DNA of 64,000 nucleotides from Anaerosoma tenue (GTDB taxonomy: Bacteria; Actinomycetota; Coriobacteriia; Anaerosomatales; Anaerosomataceae), in assembly GCF_023161965.1 (NCBI RefSeq), contig NZ_JALNTY010000001.1, forward strand, positions 248,001 through 312,000. Reading direction: 5' to 3'. Shown in pieces: positions 8,437-17,900 of this stretch. A program made the position numbers and the translations under genes. The notes beneath the pieces were generated by a model. It was given only the letters and a program-made list of their open reading frames with translations, made no database searches and had not been told where the DNA came from. Position 1 is the first letter of the stretch. The number at the start of each line of letters is the position of its first letter.

Positions 8437-8906
8437 TGAGCGACGTTTGGATGGTGAACACCGACGGCGGCTCAAGGGGCAATCCAGGGCCCGCTGGAGC
8501 CGGCGTGGTGGTCCGCGATCCGTCCGGCGAGATCGTGGCCCGCGGCGGCAGCTATCTCGGTTCCGCCACGAACAACGTTGCCGAGTACGAGGCCATGCTG
8601 TGGGGTATGCGCGCCGCCCGCGCGCTCGGGGCGACATCGCTTCTCGTGCGGGCGGACAGCGAGTTGATCGTGAAGCAGATGCTCGGGCAGTATCGCGTCA
8701 AGAACGAAGGTCTCAAACCGCTCTTCTTGCGAGCGCAAGAGTTGAGGCGCGCCTTCGAGGATGTGACGTTCCAGCATGTGCGACGCGAGGCCAACGTGGA
8801 GGCCGATGCGCTTGCGAACGAGGCGATGGACGCACGCGCCGATGTGGGCGATGCGCCGGAGCCGCCCGAACGCGGCGCGACGACGCTCTTCGGCGAGGGG
8901 TGCTGA
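8436..8906 (+). CDS. rnhA: Ribonuclease HI
   Basis: Degrades the RNA strand of RNA-DNA hybrids. The RNase H fold is recognisable from NTDGGSRGNPGPAG with D10, VAEYEA with E50, RADSELIV with D74 and EADALAN with D124, which make the DEDD active site; His114 in FQHV is in the flexible-loop position. The N-terminal hybrid-binding domain is absent and a 25-residue Pro/Ala-rich tail follows the catalytic domain. Start overlaps the stop of the zinc-ribbon gene by ATGA. Confidence 0.93.
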   Translation: MSDVWMVNTDGGSRGNPGPAGAGVVVRDPSGEIVARGGSYLGSATNNVAEYEAMLWGMRAARALGATSLLVRADSELIVKQMLGQYRVKNEGLKPLFLRAQELRRAFEDVTFQHVRREANVEADALANEAMDARADVGDAPEPPERGATTLFGEGC

Positions 8907-8909
8907 GTC

Positions 8910-9281
8910 ATGTACGACCTGATGATCCGCGGACATTTCGATGCCGCGCATTCCCTGCACGGGTATCCGGGGGAGTGCCGGAATCTTCACGGGCACACCT
9001 GGGATGTCGAGGTGGTCGTGCGCGGCTCGGAGCTTGACGAAGTCGGCATCGTGTACGACTTCAAGACGCTGAAGGCCGACCTTCAGGCTGTGCTCGAGCC
9101 GCTCGACCACGCGTATCTCAACGACGTCCCACCGTTCGACCGCAGCAATCCGACCGCGGAGAACCTCTCACGCCATATCTTCGATCGGCTGTCTGAGCGC
9201 GTCGGACCCCGGGTGAGCGTGGTGGAGGTCGCCGTGTGGGAGTCGCCGGTCGCGCGAATCACCTACCGGCCGGGGGAGTAG
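8910..9281 (+). CDS. queD: 6-carboxytetrahydropterin synthase / PTPS-family protein (QueD-like)
   Basis: Family enzymes convert 7,8-dihydroneopterin triphosphate, in QueD to 6-carboxy-tetrahydropterin for queuosine. The 123-residue protein has the zinc ligands His14, His27 and His29 (AAHS, NLHGHTW), catalytic Cys23 in ECRNLHGH, and the LDHAYLN motif. The CxxxHGH form favours QueD over eukaryotic-type PTPS. It starts 3 nt after rnhA. No queC, queE or queF is in the window, so the pathway assignment is inferred from the motif alone. Confidence 0.87.
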   Translation: MYDLMIRGHFDAAHSLHGYPGECRNLHGHTWDVEVVVRGSELDEVGIVYDFKTLKADLQAVLEPLDHAYLNDVPPFDRSNPTAENLSRHIFDRLSERVGPRVSVVEVAVWESPVARITYRPGE

Positions 9282-9311
9282 CCGGGCGAGCGGTCCGGGT
9301 CCGGTAAGGAG

Positions 9312-10517
9312 TCAGAGGCTCTCGATAAGGTCGGCCATGAAACGGGCCGTCTCCGAGAGGATGTCCGGATCGAGCAAAGACGGCACATCGCCCGGGGTAT
9401 GCGCGTGGTCGTGCATCACGGCATCCAGGTCCGATGACGTGAGCGCCACGGCTGGTACGCCCCGCATGGCGAACACCATATGGTCGCTGGCGGGCCACGA
9501 CGGACCTGCGGCGATATGCGGGAAGCCTTCTGCCAGCGAGGCGAGAAGCACCTCTGTCACCGAGTCGATGCCGTAGCCGGAGTACGCGGTGGGACCTCCT
9601 GCCAGCCCGGCGGCGTCGACATTGACGGCCAGCCGTACGTCGGTCAGATCGGGGCGTACCGCAAGATACGCGAGCTCGCCGGGAGCCATCGCGTGGTCCT
9701 CGCCGTTGAACGGCACGAACTCCACCGTGGGACCGACACGCCGGTCGCGAAGCAGATGGGCGGCCGCAAGCAGCACGGCGACGCCGGCTGCGTTGTCGAT
9801 CGCACCCGGCGTGTCGGGTTTGGTGTCGATGTGCGCGCACACGACCACGGTGCCCGCATCGGGGCGGGACCCCGGCCGGACGCCGATGATCTGGACTCCC
9901 TCGGAGGGGCGCGTCTCGGAGTCGATCCTCACGTGCGCTTGCTCCCCGTCGTGTTCGGCAAGTGATGCGCCATCGCTCACGTGCAGGTACGCGTGCGGCA
10001 CTCCGAACCCCGACTCCTCGATGAGCGGGAACGGCGACATGGCGGCCGTCATCGCACTCCGGTCGGTGGCGGCGATGATCGCGAGCGGTCGAACCGCTTC
10101 GAGCGCATCAAGGATCGCCGCGTGCCCGGGATCGATGTAGAAGGGGTAGTCGCGGGGTGTGAGCTGCTCGAGGGCGATGTCACCGCACAGCAGGAGGACC
10201 GCGTCCGGAGCGATGGCGCTTGGGATCTCATCCGCGGTGCGCACCACTGCGAGCCTCCCTGTGCCATGCACCCGGGGGGAGAAGGGCCCTGGATGGAGCT
10301 GGCTTCGAAGCCCCGCCACATCCACGCTCGCCGTACCGTAGCGCCACTCGGGCACCTCGAACGCCACCCGTTCGACCGCAAGCCCGCATTCACGCATGCG
10401 TTCCGAGACGTGTTCGACGGCCGCACGGTTGCGCTCGGTCCCGGGACTGCGGTCGCCGGGGTCGCAGAGGTCGGCGATGTCGCGGGCGATCCGGCGGGCG
10501 AGCGCGTCTGTCGTCAC
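9312..10517 (-). CDS. M28-family metallopeptidase
   Basis: Zinc aminopeptidase-type hydrolase of the M28 family. With a GTG start at 10517, placed 6 nt behind a good AGGAG, it is 401 residues long. Metal ligands are visible at His229 (CAHIDTK), Asp241 (AIDNAAG), Glu273 in FNGEDH, Asp301 (NVDAAG) and a late histidine in HDHAHTPGD. No signal peptide is seen, so it is probably cytosolic. It is convergent with queD, 30 bp apart, and divergent from the iron operon. Substrate unknown. Confidence 0.88.
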   Translation of the reverse strand: MTTDALARRIARDIADLCDPGDRSPGTERNRAAVEHVSERMRECGLAVERVAFEVPEWRYGTASVDVAGLRSQLHPGPFSPRVHGTGRLAVVRTADEIPSAIAPDAVLLLCGDIALEQLTPRDYPFYIDPGHAAILDALEAVRPLAIIAATDRSAMTAAMSPFPLIEESGFGVPHAYLHVSDGASLAEHDGEQAHVRIDSETRPSEGVQIIGVRPGSRPDAGTVVVCAHIDTKPDTPGAIDNAAGVAVLLAAAHLLRDRRVGPTVEFVPFNGEDHAMAPGELAYLAVRPDLTDVRLAVNVDAAGLAGGPTAYSGYGIDSVTEVLLASLAEGFPHIAAGPSWPASDHMVFAMRGVPAVALTSSDLDAVMHDHAHTPGDVPSLLDPDILSETARFMADLIESL

Positions 10518-10636
10518 GTGTGCTCCTGTCGGGTGTGGGTGCGTCCACATCGGGTATTCCCAAAGAGTGTCACGCGGTCTCGGGCCGTGGGGCGGCGGCA
10601 CCGTGTATGCGTCGTCGGCATCCTCTGTGATTAGCC

Positions 10637-10665
10637 TTCATTAACGTGAGCGTCGTGTGTATACT
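10637..10665 (+). promoter_or_regulatory. Possible ideR-feoB promoter
   Basis: TATACT at 10660-10665 with TTCATT 17 nt upstream. An AT-rich half-palindrome (TTAGCCTTCATTAACG) overlaps the -35 and could be a degenerate DtxR/IdeR box. The -10 is good, the -35 is weak, and the operator is a guess. Confidence 0.4.
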
Positions 10666-10708
10666 CACCCGGACGGCTTCTTCGTGCGACTTCCATAAGG
10701 TGGTTGTG

Positions 10709-11398
10709 ATGACCAGTGCGACCCTAGAAGAGTACCTGGAGACCATCTACAAGCTCGCCGAGCGTGGACCGGTGCGGCCGGGACAGATCGCCGAGTTCAT
10801 GGGTGTCTCCGCTCCCACTGTCACGGCCACCCTGGGCCGGTTGCAGACCCGCGATTTGATCTCACGTACCGACGACGGGGCTGTGGAGCTCACCGCCTCA
10901 GGTCGCCGGGGCGCTCTCGACATCATCCGCCGGCACCGGCTCGCCGAGCGGTTCCTGGTGGACGTCCTCGGCCTGTCATGGGACGAGGTGCACGACGAGG
11001 CGTGTGAGCTCGAGCACGCCCTCTCGCCGAAGGTGCAGGACGCCCTGGAACGCTTCATGGACAACCCCGACGTGTGCCCGCACGGGCATCCGATACCTAG
11101 CGCCGATGGTGCGATCCGCGCCCAGACGGGCGGGCCTCTGTGCGATACGGGCAGCGGCGAGGAGGTCCGGATCGTGAGGATCGAGGACGAGGACGGCGAA
11201 CTGCTCTCGTATCTCTCTTCTCTCGGCATGTTCCCCGGGACCGACGTGCGCGTGTGTGACGTCGCGCCGTTCCGTGGCCCGCTGATGGTGGAGGTGGGGG
11301 ACGCGCGCTATGCGCTCGGCCGTGAGGTAGCCGAGAAGATCGTCGTCACGGGCGGGAAGGGTCGGCGTAAAGGTCGCCGCCGCGAAGGCCGTCGATGA
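10709..11398 (+). CDS. ideR: DtxR/IdeR-family iron-dependent repressor
   Basis: Metal-activated DNA-binding repressor, 229 residues. An N-terminal winged helix (about 1-65) with IAEFMGVSAPTVTATLGRL is followed by the dimerisation and metal-binding domain with RHRLAERFL and VHDEACELEHALS; the cysteine and histidine there match the iron-type DtxR/IdeR site. CPHGHPIP follows, then a C-terminal SH3/FeoA-like domain (about 150-215) and a basic tail. ATG at 10709 follows AAGGTGG. The stop overlaps the feoB start, so the regulator probably controls iron uptake in its own operon. Confidence 0.9.
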   Translation: MTSATLEEYLETIYKLAERGPVRPGQIAEFMGVSAPTVTATLGRLQTRDLISRTDDGAVELTASGRRGALDIIRRHRLAERFLVDVLGLSWDEVHDEACELEHALSPKVQDALERFMDNPDVCPHGHPIPSADGAIRAQTGGPLCDTGSGEEVRIVRIEDEDGELLSYLSSLGMFPGTDVRVCDVAPFRGPLMVEVGDARYALGREVAEKIVVTGGKGRRKGRRREGRR

Positions 11399-13404
11399 GC
11401 CGAGGGTGCCACGACGTTCCTGACGCGGTGATCGGACGGCCTGAGAGCGACATCGTCATCGCGCTTGCAGGCAATCCCAACGTGGGCAAATCGAGCCTGT
11501 TCAACGCGCTCACCGGTCTCGGGGTCGAGACCGCGCACTACCCGGGCACCACGCGGGAGGTGCACACGGGCACTGCTCGCGCCGGCGAACGTTCGGTGGG
11601 CGTGATCGACCTTCCGGGCAGCTATGGTCTCACCGGTTCAGCCGAGGAGGACCGGGTGGCGTTGCGCGCCCTCAGCGAGCTCGAACCGGATGTGGTCGTG
11701 GTGGTGCTCGACCCGGCGACCCTTGGCCGCACCCTGAACCTTGCCGTCGAGGCGCTCGACCTCGGCTTCCGGGTCGTCCTGGCGGTGAACCTCGTGGACG
11801 AGGCCCGACGTTCCGGCCTGACGGTGGACGCCGCCGTCCTGGAGTCGGCGCTGGGCGTGCCTGTGGTCTCGACCGTGGCGACGCAGGGCATCGGCGTGAG
11901 CGACGTGGTAGACGCGTGCTTCAAGGTCGCAACGGGGCCGGTGCCGGACCCACCAGGGTATGGGCCGGACTTCGAGGCGCTGCTTGAGCCGCTCGTGAAC
12001 GCGTGCGGGGACGCTGAGTGCCTGCCTGCGGGCTACAGCGCCCGCGCGGCCGCGCTGCGGCTTCTCGACGAGCGTGAAGGCGGATCCGGCGAGGTCGATC
12101 CCGCAGTGGCGGAGGTGGCAGGTCAGGTCCGCGGCGCCATGCGCTCGCACTTCGGGGAGAGCGGTGCCACGCACCTGGCGCGAGAGCGGCACGGACTCAC
12201 CGGCATACTCGGCGAAGAAGCGGTACGGCGGGAGGAGCGACGGCGCCTGCTGCCGCGGGACGCGTGGTCGCTCACCACGTGGCCGTGGACGGGCGTGCCG
12301 CTCGTGATCATCGTGGCAGCGGGCATCTTCGGCTTCCTGTTCTTCGTGGGCGACCTGCTCGCCCGGGGCTTCTCTTTACTATGGGGCACGTTCGCGTCCC
12401 CGGCGATCACGTCGGCGGTCACGTCGCTCGCGGGCGACGGTACGCTCGGCAAAGTGTTGCTCTGGGGCTTCGACGCGGGCATCGAGGCGTCGCTGTCCAT
12501 CGGGTTGCCTTACATCCTGACGTTCTACTTCCTGCTCGGATTCCTCGAGGACACGGGGTACCTGAATTCGCTGGCGTTCCTCACCGACCGTCTGATGCAC
12601 CGCTTCGGACTGCACGGAAGGGCGATCGTGCCGATGGTGGCTGCAGCCGGCTGCAACGTGCCCGCGCTCGTGGCCGCCGGACAGCTTCCGAGCAGACGGG
12701 AGCGTACGATCGCGTCCACGCTCGTGTTGTTCGTCCCGTGCAGCGCCCGCACGGCGGTCATCCTCGGCTCAGTGGGCCACTTCCTGGGGTGGCAGCCCAC
12801 ACTGCTCGTGCTTGGCATCCTGGTGGCGATCTGGCTGGGCATGGGCGTGGCGCTTCAGAGGATCGTCCCCGGCGGCTCGCGCGGGTTGGTCATGGAGATG
12901 TTCCCGTTCAGGCGGCCGTCGCTCAAGCGGGTCGCATCCAAGGCGTGGGATCAGTTCAAGGAGTTCCTGTTCATCGCCACGCCCATCGTGATCGTGGGCA
13001 GCCTCGTGCTGGGCGGCCTGTACGAGACGGGATGGCTCGTGAAGTTGAGCGATCCTCTCGAGCCGGTCGTTGAGGGATGGCTCGGCCTCCCGGCGATCGC
13101 AGGCCTCACGCTCATCCTCGGCTTCCTGCGCAAGGAGCTGTCGCTGCAGCTGCTGGTGGCGCTTGCCGTGGCAACGGCGGGCTTCGCGGGAGCGTCGATC
13201 ACCGAGCTGATGAGCCCCACCGACATGGTCGTCTTCGCACTCGTGAACGCGATCATGCTGCCGTGCATCTCGTCGATGACGGTGTACTGGCGCCGGAACG
13301 GTCTCTGGGCCACCACGATAGCGCTGGCCGCCACGGTCGCGATCGCGCTGGTGGTGGGCGGCGTGCTCGCACGCGTCCTGCCAGCGGTCGGGTTCGGCGT
13401 CTAG
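11395..13404 (+). CDS. feoB: Ferrous iron transporter FeoB
   Basis: Inner-membrane Fe(II) transporter with a cytosolic GTPase. G1 GNPNVGKSS (26-34), G3 DLPGSYGL (72-79) and G4 NLVD (132-135) are clear; the G-domain is followed by a helical region and, from about residue 295, eight or so membrane helices forming two gate domains. 669 residues is normal. No separate feoA is present; the only FeoA-like domain nearby is the C-terminus of the upstream repressor. Its stop TAG shares the tetranucleotide CTAG (13401-13404) with the stop of the convergent yihY gene. Confidence 0.95.
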   Translation: MSRGCHDVPDAVIGRPESDIVIALAGNPNVGKSSLFNALTGLGVETAHYPGTTREVHTGTARAGERSVGVIDLPGSYGLTGSAEEDRVALRALSELEPDVVVVVLDPATLGRTLNLAVEALDLGFRVVLAVNLVDEARRSGLTVDAAVLESALGVPVVSTVATQGIGVSDVVDACFKVATGPVPDPPGYGPDFEALLEPLVNACGDAECLPAGYSARAAALRLLDEREGGSGEVDPAVAEVAGQVRGAMRSHFGESGATHLARERHGLTGILGEEAVRREERRRLLPRDAWSLTTWPWTGVPLVIIVAAGIFGFLFFVGDLLARGFSLLWGTFASPAITSAVTSLAGDGTLGKVLLWGFDAGIEASLSIGLPYILTFYFLLGFLEDTGYLNSLAFLTDRLMHRFGLHGRAIVPMVAAAGCNVPALVAAGQLPSRRERTIASTLVLFVPCSARTAVILGSVGHFLGWQPTLLVLGILVAIWLGMGVALQRIVPGGSRGLVMEMFPFRRPSLKRVASKAWDQFKEFLFIATPIVIVGSLVLGGLYETGWLVKLSDPLEPVVEGWLGLPAIAGLTLILGFLRKELSLQLLVALAVATAGFAGASITELMSPTDMVVFALVNAIMLPCISSMTVYWRRNGLWATTIALAATVAIALVVGGVLARVLPAVGFGV

Positions 13405-14345
13405 CCGGCTTCGTGCTCGCCGTCGGCGTGGGCCTCATCCGTCTGGCCGGCCCTGGATCCATACCGGTACGTCCATGCCTGGGTCAACTCGGCGCCGAAG
13501 AGAAGTATCTGCGAGCTGTAGTTGAGCCACACGAGGAAGATGACCACGGATCCTGCCGCGCCGAACGCGGTACCGATGGACGAGCTCGACAGGTACAGCC
13601 CTACGAGCCACCGCCCGAGCGTGAAGAGCGCTGCCGTCATCGCCGCCCCCACCGCCACATCGCTCCAGCTGAGACGTGTGCGTGGCAGGACGCGATAGAC
13701 GGCTCCGAACAGCACCCATAGCAGGAGCAGCGAGACGAGGATGTCGAACGTCCGCACCGCCTCGATGGGTGGATCGAACCCGATCCACTCGGAGGTGATC
13801 GCCACCACCAGGGTGTTGAGGGCGAGCGTGGCGATGAGGAGGACGCCCACCACCACGACCATCACGAACGCGCGCAGGTTGTGGATGGCGAACGCGCGGA
13901 GCGTGTACCGGATGCCGTCCCAGAGGGTGTCGCTCTCGGGGCGCTCCGGCGGCGTGTTCCATATCTTGTCGAACGCCGTCCGCATCTGACCGAAGAGGCG
14001 CATGGCGCCGAACAGGGCCACCAGGATCGCAACGATGCTGAGGAGCGTCCCGGTCGTAGGAAGCGAGGCCGAGGCGAGGAGCTCTTCGATCACCGAGGTG
14101 CCGAGGTCGCCCGCAAGGCGGTCTGCCGCGGTGAGGAGCTCTTCTGTGGCTGTCTGCCTGCTGGCGATGCGTCCGGCAACGGTGACGACGACCATGAGAA
14201 GCGGCGCCACGGAGAGAAGCGCGTAGTAGGAGAGGGCGGCGGCTATCTGGGGGGCGCCGTCATCGGCCCAGTGCTTGCCGGCCGTTGCGAAGAGATCCCC
14301 CACGCCGAGGAAGAAGCGGCGGAGTCGCGAGAGTATCTGCGTCAC
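13401..14345 (-). CDS. yihY: YihY/BrkB-family membrane protein
   Basis: Integral membrane protein of the YihY/UPF0761 family; function not established despite the old 'ribonuclease BN' label. Six hydrophobic segments are visible over about residues 25-290, with the family motif AAALSYYALLSVAPLL near the first helix and VWLNYSSQILLFGAELT near the end. GTG at 14345 is preferred because AAGGAG lies 8 nt upstream; an in-frame ATG at 14405 would add 20 charged residues. It ends on the CTAG shared with feoB. Confidence 0.85.
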   Translation of the reverse strand: MTQILSRLRRFFLGVGDLFATAGKHWADDGAPQIAAALSYYALLSVAPLLMVVVTVAGRIASRQTATEELLTAADRLAGDLGTSVIEELLASASLPTTGTLLSIVAILVALFGAMRLFGQMRTAFDKIWNTPPERPESDTLWDGIRYTLRAFAIHNLRAFVMVVVVGVLLIATLALNTLVVAITSEWIGFDPPIEAVRTFDILVSLLLLWVLFGAVYRVLPRTRLSWSDVAVGAAMTAALFTLGRWLVGLYLSSSSIGTAFGAAGSVVIFLVWLNYSSQILLFGAELTQAWTYRYGSRAGQTDEAHADGEHEAG

Positions 14346-14465
14346 GGGCGATTCTCCTTCCGATTCGCCGAGCTCCGGGGCTCGCTGCGGCGTGGTGGTA
14401 CGCATCCGTCTTTCAGTCTACCCAACGAGTCCATCGCGGGCGCCCTTGATGATGTCAGAGCCGTC

Positions 14466-14494
14466 TTGTATACCGAACATGTGTTCGATATACT
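14466..14494 (+). promoter_or_regulatory. SOS promoter of the DUF6504-dnaE2 operon
   Basis: TTGTAT (14466-14471), a 17-nt spacer and TATACT (14489-14494). A perfect LexA box fills most of the spacer, so LexA bound there would block RNA polymerase. The predicted transcription start is about 14501. Confidence 0.85.
14474..14487. promoter_or_regulatory. LexA-binding site (SOS box)
   Basis: CGAACATGTGTTCG, a perfect 14-bp palindrome matching the Gram-positive/actinobacterial SOS consensus CGAACNNNNGTTCG. It lies between the -35 and -10 elements upstream of the error-prone polymerase operon, which predicts induction by DNA damage. Confidence 0.92.
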
Positions 14495-14500
14495 GAACAC

Positions 14501-14538
14501 GCCGGGTGTGGACCCCTGAAGCTCCTTCCACACCCGGC
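14501..14538 (+). promoter_or_regulatory. Perfect 12-bp hairpin at predicted 5' end of the SOS mRNA
   Basis: 14501-14512 pairs without mismatch with 14527-14538 around a 14-nt loop. It begins at the predicted transcription start, 23 nt before the ORF's start codon. No T-run follows, so it looks more like a 5'-end stabiliser or an attenuator than a terminator of the divergent yihY gene. Confidence 0.6.
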
Positions 14539-14561
14539 ACCACTCTCAAAGGACGTCTCCC

Positions 14562-14978
14562 ATGGGCCGCAACCGCGCGATCAGACAGTACGACCCCCGA
14601 GCGACGGGGGAGTCGCTCGACCTGTTCACCGCGAGCGACACCCGCACGCCGGTGATACTCGAGCTCCTGCGGAGCCCCTGGATCGTGCGTGGGTCCGAGC
14701 TCGGCGGTGGGGTTTCAGGTCTTGCGGGCAAACGGCGGGAGCGTGCGGTCGAGGTCGTGTGGGACGCATCGCGGGGCGCGCCACGGTCGTTCACGGCCGA
14801 TGCCCGCCGGTACTCGATCGATGCCGTGGTGCAGTCGTGGGCGGTCGAGCGCGCGTGGTGGGATCCGCGCAAGCGCTTGAGTCGCCGCTGCTACCGCGTG
14901 CTTGCGCGTGGCGGCCTCTACGACCTCGCGTACGACCGCATCGCCGACCGGTGGATGCTCACCGGCGTCGTGGATTAG
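14562..14978 (+). CDS. DUF6504-like protein of the SOS mutagenesis cassette
   Basis: 138-residue basic protein, start ATG behind AAAGGA. The C-terminal half, with RRCYRVLARGGLYDLAYDR and a final WMLTGVVD, resembles the small DUF6504 domain found next to or within actinobacterial imuB/dnaE2 cassettes. That family match is from pattern memory, not a search. It is co-transcribed with dnaE2, 7 nt apart, behind a LexA box. Unlike many cassettes no imuA or imuB is present. Its role may be as an accessory to the translesion polymerase; unproven. Confidence 0.7.
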   Translation: MGRNRAIRQYDPRATGESLDLFTASDTRTPVILELLRSPWIVRGSELGGGVSGLAGKRRERAVEVVWDASRGAPRSFTADARRYSIDAVVQSWAVERAWWDPRKRLSRRCYRVLARGGLYDLAYDRIADRWMLTGVVD

Positions 14979-14985
14979 AGACGCT

Positions 14986-17900
14986 ATGGCGGGCTTCGTA
15001 CATCTCCACGTGCACTCGCACTTCAGCTTCATGGATGGCGCCTCGTCGCCGGACGCGCTCCTTGCGCGTGCAGCGGGCTACGGCATGGACGCACTCGGGC
15101 TCACCGACCATCAGGGACTCTACGGGGCGATCCGCTTCTATCGCGCTGCGCTTGAGGCGGGCGTGAAGCCCGTCGTGGGCGCGGAGATCGTGATCGAGGC
15201 CGCCGGGCTTGAAGGCGAGGCCACGATCGAGGGCGACCTTCCGCCCGGGCGACGGCTTGCACTCCCGGCCCCGGTCGGTTTCGGCCGGGCGGCGGGTGCG
15301 GGATTCCACCTCACGCTGCTCGCGCAGGACATCACCGGCTATCGCAATCTCTGCAGACTGCTCTCTCGCACACACGTGCGCACTGGAGACGATCCCTCGG
15401 TGGTCACGATCACCGACCTGGAGCGATACTCGGAAGGGCTCATCGGCCTCTCGGGCTGCCCCTGTGGCGAGGCGGGCGCCGCCGTGCTCGCCGGGCTCGG
15501 TGCGCGTGCCGAACGGGCGCTCAGGCGCCTCGCGCGTTGCTTCGCGCCGGACAGCTTCTACGTGGAGCTCATGCACCTCATGACGCCCGACAGTCCCCGG
15601 TACGTGGCGGGGCTCGTGACGCTCGCGGAGCGGTGCGGGCTCCCGGTGGTGGCCACCAACGACGTGCACTACGCCGAGCGGCGCGACTTCCGGCTCCACG
15701 ACGTGCTGGCCTCGGCAGGAGCGCGCACGATGCTCCCGGGCCCGTACGACCGCCCCAACGCGGAGTTGTGGCTCAAGCCCGCTGGCGAGATGCGGCGTCT
15801 GTTCGCCGACGTGCCGCAGGCGTGCGACGCTACGCTCGAGATCGCCGAGCGCTGCTCGCTCGACCTCGGGCTCGGCTCGTTCCACTTCCCGGCGGCCGAT
15901 GTGCCCAAAGGGGAGACCGCCTACTCGGTGCTCTCCAAGGCCGCTTGGCACGGACTGGAGGAGCGCTACCGGCCGGTCACGCCCGAGGCGGTGCGGCGGC
16001 TGCAGTACGAGCTCTCAGTGATCCAGGACCTCGGCTTCCCGGAGTACTTCCTCACCGTGAAAGACATCGTGGACTTCGCCAAGCGCGAGGGCATCCGCTG
16101 CAGCGGGCGGGGGAGCGCGGGCGATTCGATCGTCACGTACCTGCTCGGCATCACCGATGCCGACCCCATCGCGCACGACCTGCTCTTCGAGCGGTTCCTC
16201 AACCCCGAGCGGCGGCAGATGCCCGACATCGACGTGGACTTCGATTCGCGTCGCCGCGACGAGGTGATCGCCTACATCTACGACCGCTTCGGGCACGATC
16301 ACGTGGCGATGGTGGCCACCGTCAACACCATGACCGCCCGGAGCGCGGTGCGCACTGCGGCCAAGGCGCTCGGCCATACCGCCGACGAGATCAACGCGTT
16401 CTCGCGCTACCTGCCGTGGGTGAGCGCGCGCCGGCTTCCCGAGGTGCTCGTCACATACCCCGAGTGTCGCGACCACCCGCTGCTCGCGCCCGAGCATGGT
16501 CTGCTCGTGGAGCTCGCGATTGAGCTCGACCACACGCCCATGCACCTCGGTACGCACCTCGGCGGCTTCATCATCACGCGTGAGCCCATCGACACGTGGA
16601 TGCCCCTTCAGTGGGCTGCCAAGGGCGTGGTGGTGTCGCAGTACGACAAGGACGACATCGAGGCGCTCGGCCTCGTGAAGATGGACATCTTAGGGCTCCG
16701 CACGCACTCGGCGATCAGCGACACGGTGCGCATGGCGCGCGAGCGCGTGGGCCCCGAGGCCGTGCCCGAGCCGTTCGACCTCCCGCACGACGACCCGCGC
16801 GTGTACGCCACGATCGCCGCGGCGGACACCGTGGGGATGTTCCAGCTTGAGAGCAGCGGTCAGCGCAACCTCGCGATGCGCCTCAGGGAGCGCGACTTCG
16901 AGGACATCATCGCCGCGATCTCGCTCTTCCGCCCCGGCCCCCTCGAGGCCGAGATGATCACGCCCTTCATCCGCCGACGTCACGGTCTGGAGCCGGTCAC
17001 GGTGCCACATCCTGCCATGGGCGAGGTCCTGCGTTCGAGCTACGGCGTGATCGTCTACCAGGAGCAGGTGCTCCAGGTAGCCAAAGCCGTGGCCGGCTTC
17101 ACGCTCGCCGAGGCCGATTCGCTCCGGCGCGCGATGACCAAGGGCCGCAGCCGAGAGGCCATGGAGGCCATCCGCGTGCACTTCGTGGAGCGCGCGTGCG
17201 GGCTCGGTACCGAGCGTAAGGTGGCCGAAGAGGTCTTCCGGCAGCTCGAAGGGTTCGCCGCATACGGCTTCTGCAAGGCGCATGCGGCGTGCTTTGCGGT
17301 GGTCAGCTACGCCACCGCCTGGCTGAAGGTCTACTACCCGGCCGAGTTCGCGGCCGCCATCCTCAACAACGAGCCGATGGGCTTTTACAGCCCGCGGGTC
17401 GTGCTCGACGACGTGCGGCGCCACGGTATCGCGGTGCTGTCGCCGCACATCAACGCATCTTCGGCGGAGTTCACGGTGGAGCGGGACGGGGGCGCGATCC
17501 GCGTCGGCCTCGGGAGCCTGCTTTCCATGACCTCGCGCCTGCTTTCAGTGCTGGAAGCCGAGCGGTCGGTGCGTCCCTTCGCCGACCTCGCTGACTTCCT
17601 CAAGCGGACGCGCGCCGAAGAGCCGGCCGCACGGAGCCTCATACGCGTAGGGGCTCTCGACGGCCTGGGGGTGACCGATGCCTCGCGCCCGCCCACGCGC
17701 GACGAGATGCTCGCGCTGCTGCCGGAGCTCAAGGCGGTCATCGCCAGGCAGGGCGTGGCCGGTGACGACACGCTGCTGATCGCACCTGCGCGTGCGCGGG
17801 GGCCTGTCGACACCGGTCACGTCTCGGGCTGGACGCCCGCGATGCGGCTCTCAGCCGAACTGGAGTGTCTCGGGCTTGCCATCACGGCGCATCCGCTCTC

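Noticed and set aside
15000-15060. Histidinol-phosphatase-like PHP start at the beginning of dnaE2
   Set aside because: The PHP motif there is the normal N-terminal domain of C-family polymerases, continuous with the polymerase palm.
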